Shown: in pieces, positions 6,751-7,905 of the stretch
Layout of the letters: each line of letters opens with the position of its first letter
How positions within the stretch are numbered: position 1 is the first letter of the stretch
Source of the DNA: an uncultured Sphingomonadaceae bacterium
GTDB lineage: Bacteria; Pseudomonadota; Alphaproteobacteria; Sphingomonadales; Sphingomonadaceae
Direction of reading: 5' to 3'
Assembly (NCBI GenBank): GCA_946480515.1
Contig: CAMLKX010000085.1
Coordinates: 1-7,905, forward strand
Length of the DNA: 7,905 nucleotides
Program-made: the position numbers and the translations under genes
Notes under the pieces: model-generated
The model's input: the letters and a program-made list of their open reading frames with translations, nothing else
Databases searched by the model: none
Told to the model about the DNA's origin: nothing

Positions 6751-6760
6751 GTCCCCAAAT

Positions 6761-6768
6761 CCTTCCTT
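6761..6768 (-). promoter_or_regulatory. Ribosome binding site of the PEP-CTERM gene
   Basis: AAGGAAGG on the minus strand, 10 nt before the ATG at 6748-6750. It is the strongest Shine-Dalgarno in the window and suggests high expression. Confidence 0.65.
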
Positions 6769-6803
6769 TTCGGCCGCACTTGCGACTCGGAATGGGGCAG
6801 TAC

Positions 6804-6818
6804 TTAACGGATATTTAA
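6804..6818 (-). promoter_or_regulatory. Candidate CtrA binding box
   Basis: TTAA (6804-6807), 7 nt, TTAA (6815-6818) is an exact match to the TTAA-N7-TTAA consensus of the alphaproteobacterial cell-cycle regulator CtrA. It lies 53 nt upstream of the PEP-CTERM ATG, close to where a box overlapping the -35 would be if the transcript has a short leader. The consensus is established knowledge; binding here is inferred, and the AT-rich setting raises the chance of a fortuitous match. Confidence 0.4.
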
Positions 6819-6827
6819 TTCCGTAAA
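6804..6827. repeat. Dyad TTAACGGA / TCCGTAAA
   Basis: Two 8-base arms (6804-6811 and 6820-6827) are inverted with a single mismatch across an 8-base AT-only spacer. The layout resembles an operator. The half-site recurs as TCCGTTA at 6903-6909 and, loosely, as ACCGTTGA at 6840-6847. Confidence 0.4.
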
Positions 6828-6866
6828 CAGGTTTTTAAGACCGTTGACTCGCATTCATTCTGTCTC

Positions 6867-6904
6867 GAAATGAAACAAACCACGACGCCGACATATTTCA
6901 TTTC
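6867..6904. repeat. 9-bp inverted repeat GAAATGAAA / TTTCATTTC
   Basis: Perfect arms at 6867-6875 and 6896-6904 are separated by 20 nt, placing the arm centres 29 bp apart, close to three helical turns. This would suit two protein half-sites on the same face of DNA better than an RNA hairpin. It lies 120-157 bp upstream of purB. Confidence 0.5.
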
Positions 6905-6949
6905 CGTTACTTAGAGCCACATCTGCCGCGATCGATGAGCCGGAATCCA

Positions 6950-6963
6950 GCGGCAATTGCCGC
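6950..6963. repeat. 14-bp perfect palindrome upstream of purB
   Basis: GCGGCAATTGCCGC reads the same on both strands and lies 60 nt before the purB ATG. It could be an operator or the stem of a leader structure. A second small hairpin, CCGCT-TTGCT-AGCGG (6971-6985), follows 7 nt later. Confidence 0.45.
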
Positions 6964-7023
6964 CTCCCGTCCGCTTTGCTAGCGGCCTCCCATCTCTCTC
7001 CCTTACCGCAAGGCTTCTCAGCG

Positions 7024-7905
7024 ATGGTGCCCCGCTATTCTCGTCCCGAAATGTCCGCGATCTGGTCCTCCGAAACGCGGTTTCAAATCTGGTTCGACAT
7101 CGAAGTCTTCGCAGCGGAGGCAATGGGCGAGATCGGGATGATCCCGAAGGAGGATGCCGACACGATCGTTGCCGCCCACGCCGCGGGGGTCCTCGGCGAA
7201 ATTGACGTTCCCGCGATCGACGCGATCGAAGCCGTCACCAAGCATGACGTGATCGCCTTCCTGACCTGGGCCGGCGAGAAGCTGGGGCCGGAACGGCGCT
7301 GGCTTCACCAGGGCATGACCAGCTCCGACGTGCTGGATACGGCCCTCGCGGTTCAGCTCACGCGCGCCGCGAACCTGTTGATCGAGGATCTCGACCGGCT
7401 GCTTGCGGTGCTGAAGCGGCGCGCTTTCGAGCATAAGCTGACTCCGTCCATCGGCCGAAGCCACGGGATCCATGCCGAGCCTGTCACGTTCGGCCTCAAG
7501 CTGGCGCAGGCCTATGCCGAGTTCGATCGCAACCGGCTGCGGCTGATCGAGGCTCGCGATGACATTTCGACCTGCGCGATCTCCGGTGCGGTCGGAACCT
7601 TCGCCAACATCGATCCGCGCATCGAGGCGCATGTCGCGCACAAGCTTGGGCTACAGCCGGAGCCGGTCTCGACCCAGGTGATCCCGCGCGATCGCCATGC
7701 CTTCTTCTTTGCCACGCTGGCGGTTGTCGCCTCCTCGATCGAACGGCTTGCGACAGAGATTCGCCATCTTCAGCGCACCGAGGTGCTGGAGGCGGAGGAA
7801 TATTTCTCGCCGGGTCAGAAAGGCTCCTCGGCGATGCCGCACAAGCGCAACCCCGTCCTGACCGAGAACCTCACTGGTCTCGCGCGCATGGTTCGCAGCG
7901 CGGCA
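7024..7905 (+). CDS. purB: Adenylosuccinate lyase (partial, 3' end outside window)
   Basis: The first 294 residues of adenylosuccinate lyase (about 435 in full), a fumarase/aspartase superfamily enzyme. In purine synthesis it splits SAICAR to AICAR plus fumarate and adenylosuccinate to AMP plus fumarate; it acts as a cytoplasmic homotetramer. The frame is open from ATG 7024 to the last base with no stop. Key marks are the family N-terminus [14 protein letters not shown] with His74, MTSSDVLD at 98-105, the catalytic region [12 protein letters not shown] with His147 at 142-153, and the superfamily signature [10 protein letters not shown] at 268-277 within the flexible serine loop, with Lys274 and Asn276 for substrate. 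All expected active-site residues present in this part are intact. The ribosome site is weak (AAGG about 12 nt upstream), but the start matches the family. It stands alone here, divergent from the PEP-CTERM gene, with no purine-riboswitch-like leader recognised. Confidence 0.96.
   Translation, partial: MVPRYSRPEMSAIWSSETRFQIWFDIEVFAAEAMGEIGMIPKEDADTIVAAHAAGVLGEIDVPAIDAIEAVTKHDVIAFLTWAGEKLGPERRWLHQGMTSSDVLDTALAVQLTRAANLLIEDLDRLLAVLKRRAFEHKLTPSIGRSHGIHAEPVTFGLKLAQAYAEFDRNRLRLIEARDDISTCAISGAVGTFANIDPRIEAHVAHKLGLQPEPVSTQVIPRDRHAFFFATLAVVASSIERLATEIRHLQRTEVLEAEEYFSPGQKGSSAMPHKRNPVLTENLTGLARMVRSAA

Larger units (their letters stand above)
6751..7023. other. Divergent AT-rich intergenic region, PEP-CTERM gene / purB
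   Basis: This 273-bp spacer must hold the promoters of both flanking genes. Its middle (about 6801-6910) is much richer in A and T than the rest of the window. Seen in it are the TTAA-N7-TTAA box at 6804-6818, a dyad at 6804-6827, a 9-bp inverted repeat at 6867-6904, a 14-bp palindrome at 6950-6963, a small hairpin at 6971-6985, and three GANTC sites (6784, 6846, 6943). A -35-like TTGACT at 6844-6849 faces purB but lacks a matching -10. No clear sigma-70 or sigma-54 promoter could be called with confidence for either gene. Confidence 0.55.

Noticed and set aside
6751..7023. Sigma-54 (PrsK/PrsR-type) promoter for the PEP-CTERM gene
   Set aside because: Some PEP-CTERM genes use sigma-54, so I looked for TGGCAC-N5-TTGC on both strands and found no match.
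7018..7641. 207-codon minus-strand frame at the right end
   Set aside because: It is exactly antisense to purB, whose active-site motifs are all intact, and its composition is typical of a reverse-frame artefact.

Overview
This is a GC-rich window of chromosomal DNA from an alphaproteobacterium, most likely a sphingomonad (Sphingomonas or a close relative). The pointers are a surface protein with a C-terminal PEPATWA sorting motif of the PEPxxWA-CTERM type common in that order, an alphaproteobacterial-type AtpI, and a purB whose protein begins [10 protein letters not shown]. There is no insertion sequence, phage gene, tRNA, rRNA or CRISPR array. The genus is an inference from family resemblance, because no search could be run.

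Layout from left to right. (1) At the left edge lies atpI on the minus strand, the first gene of what should be the F0 operon of ATP synthase; atpB would follow just outside the window. (2) A 212-bp divergent gap separates it from a plus-strand gene for an exported DUF4163/DUF3298 (RsiV/PdaC C-terminal-like) protein. (3) Convergent with that gene, and overlapping its 3' end by 19 bp, is a tight minus-strand operon ydbH-ynbE-ydbL. The joints are a 4-nt ATGA overlap and a 1-nt TGATG overlap. YdbH is a large AsmA/TamB-like inner-membrane-anchored bridge protein, YnbE its outer-membrane lipoprotein partner and YdbL a periplasmic accessory protein. Together they form one of the redundant intermembrane phospholipid transport systems known from E. 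coli. (4) radC lies divergently from ydbH. (5) Convergent with radC, across a strong hairpin terminator, is the PEPxxWA-CTERM protein gene. (6) A 273-bp AT-rich divergent intergenic region follows, holding several dyads and an exact TTAA-N7-TTAA box. (7) purB (adenylosuccinate lyase) starts on the plus strand and runs off the right edge.

How the genes relate: three units (AtpI, YdbH/YnbE/YdbL and the PEP-CTERM protein) act in or beyond the inner membrane, while RadC and PurB are unrelated housekeeping neighbours. I see no defence island or new multi-gene system. The most interesting signals are the intergenic region at 6751-7023 (a perfect CtrA-type box, GANTC sites and several dyads between an exosortase substrate and purB), the paired-cysteine repeat and long Q/T/P tail of YdbH, and the overlapping convergent 3' ends of ydbL and the DUF3298 gene.
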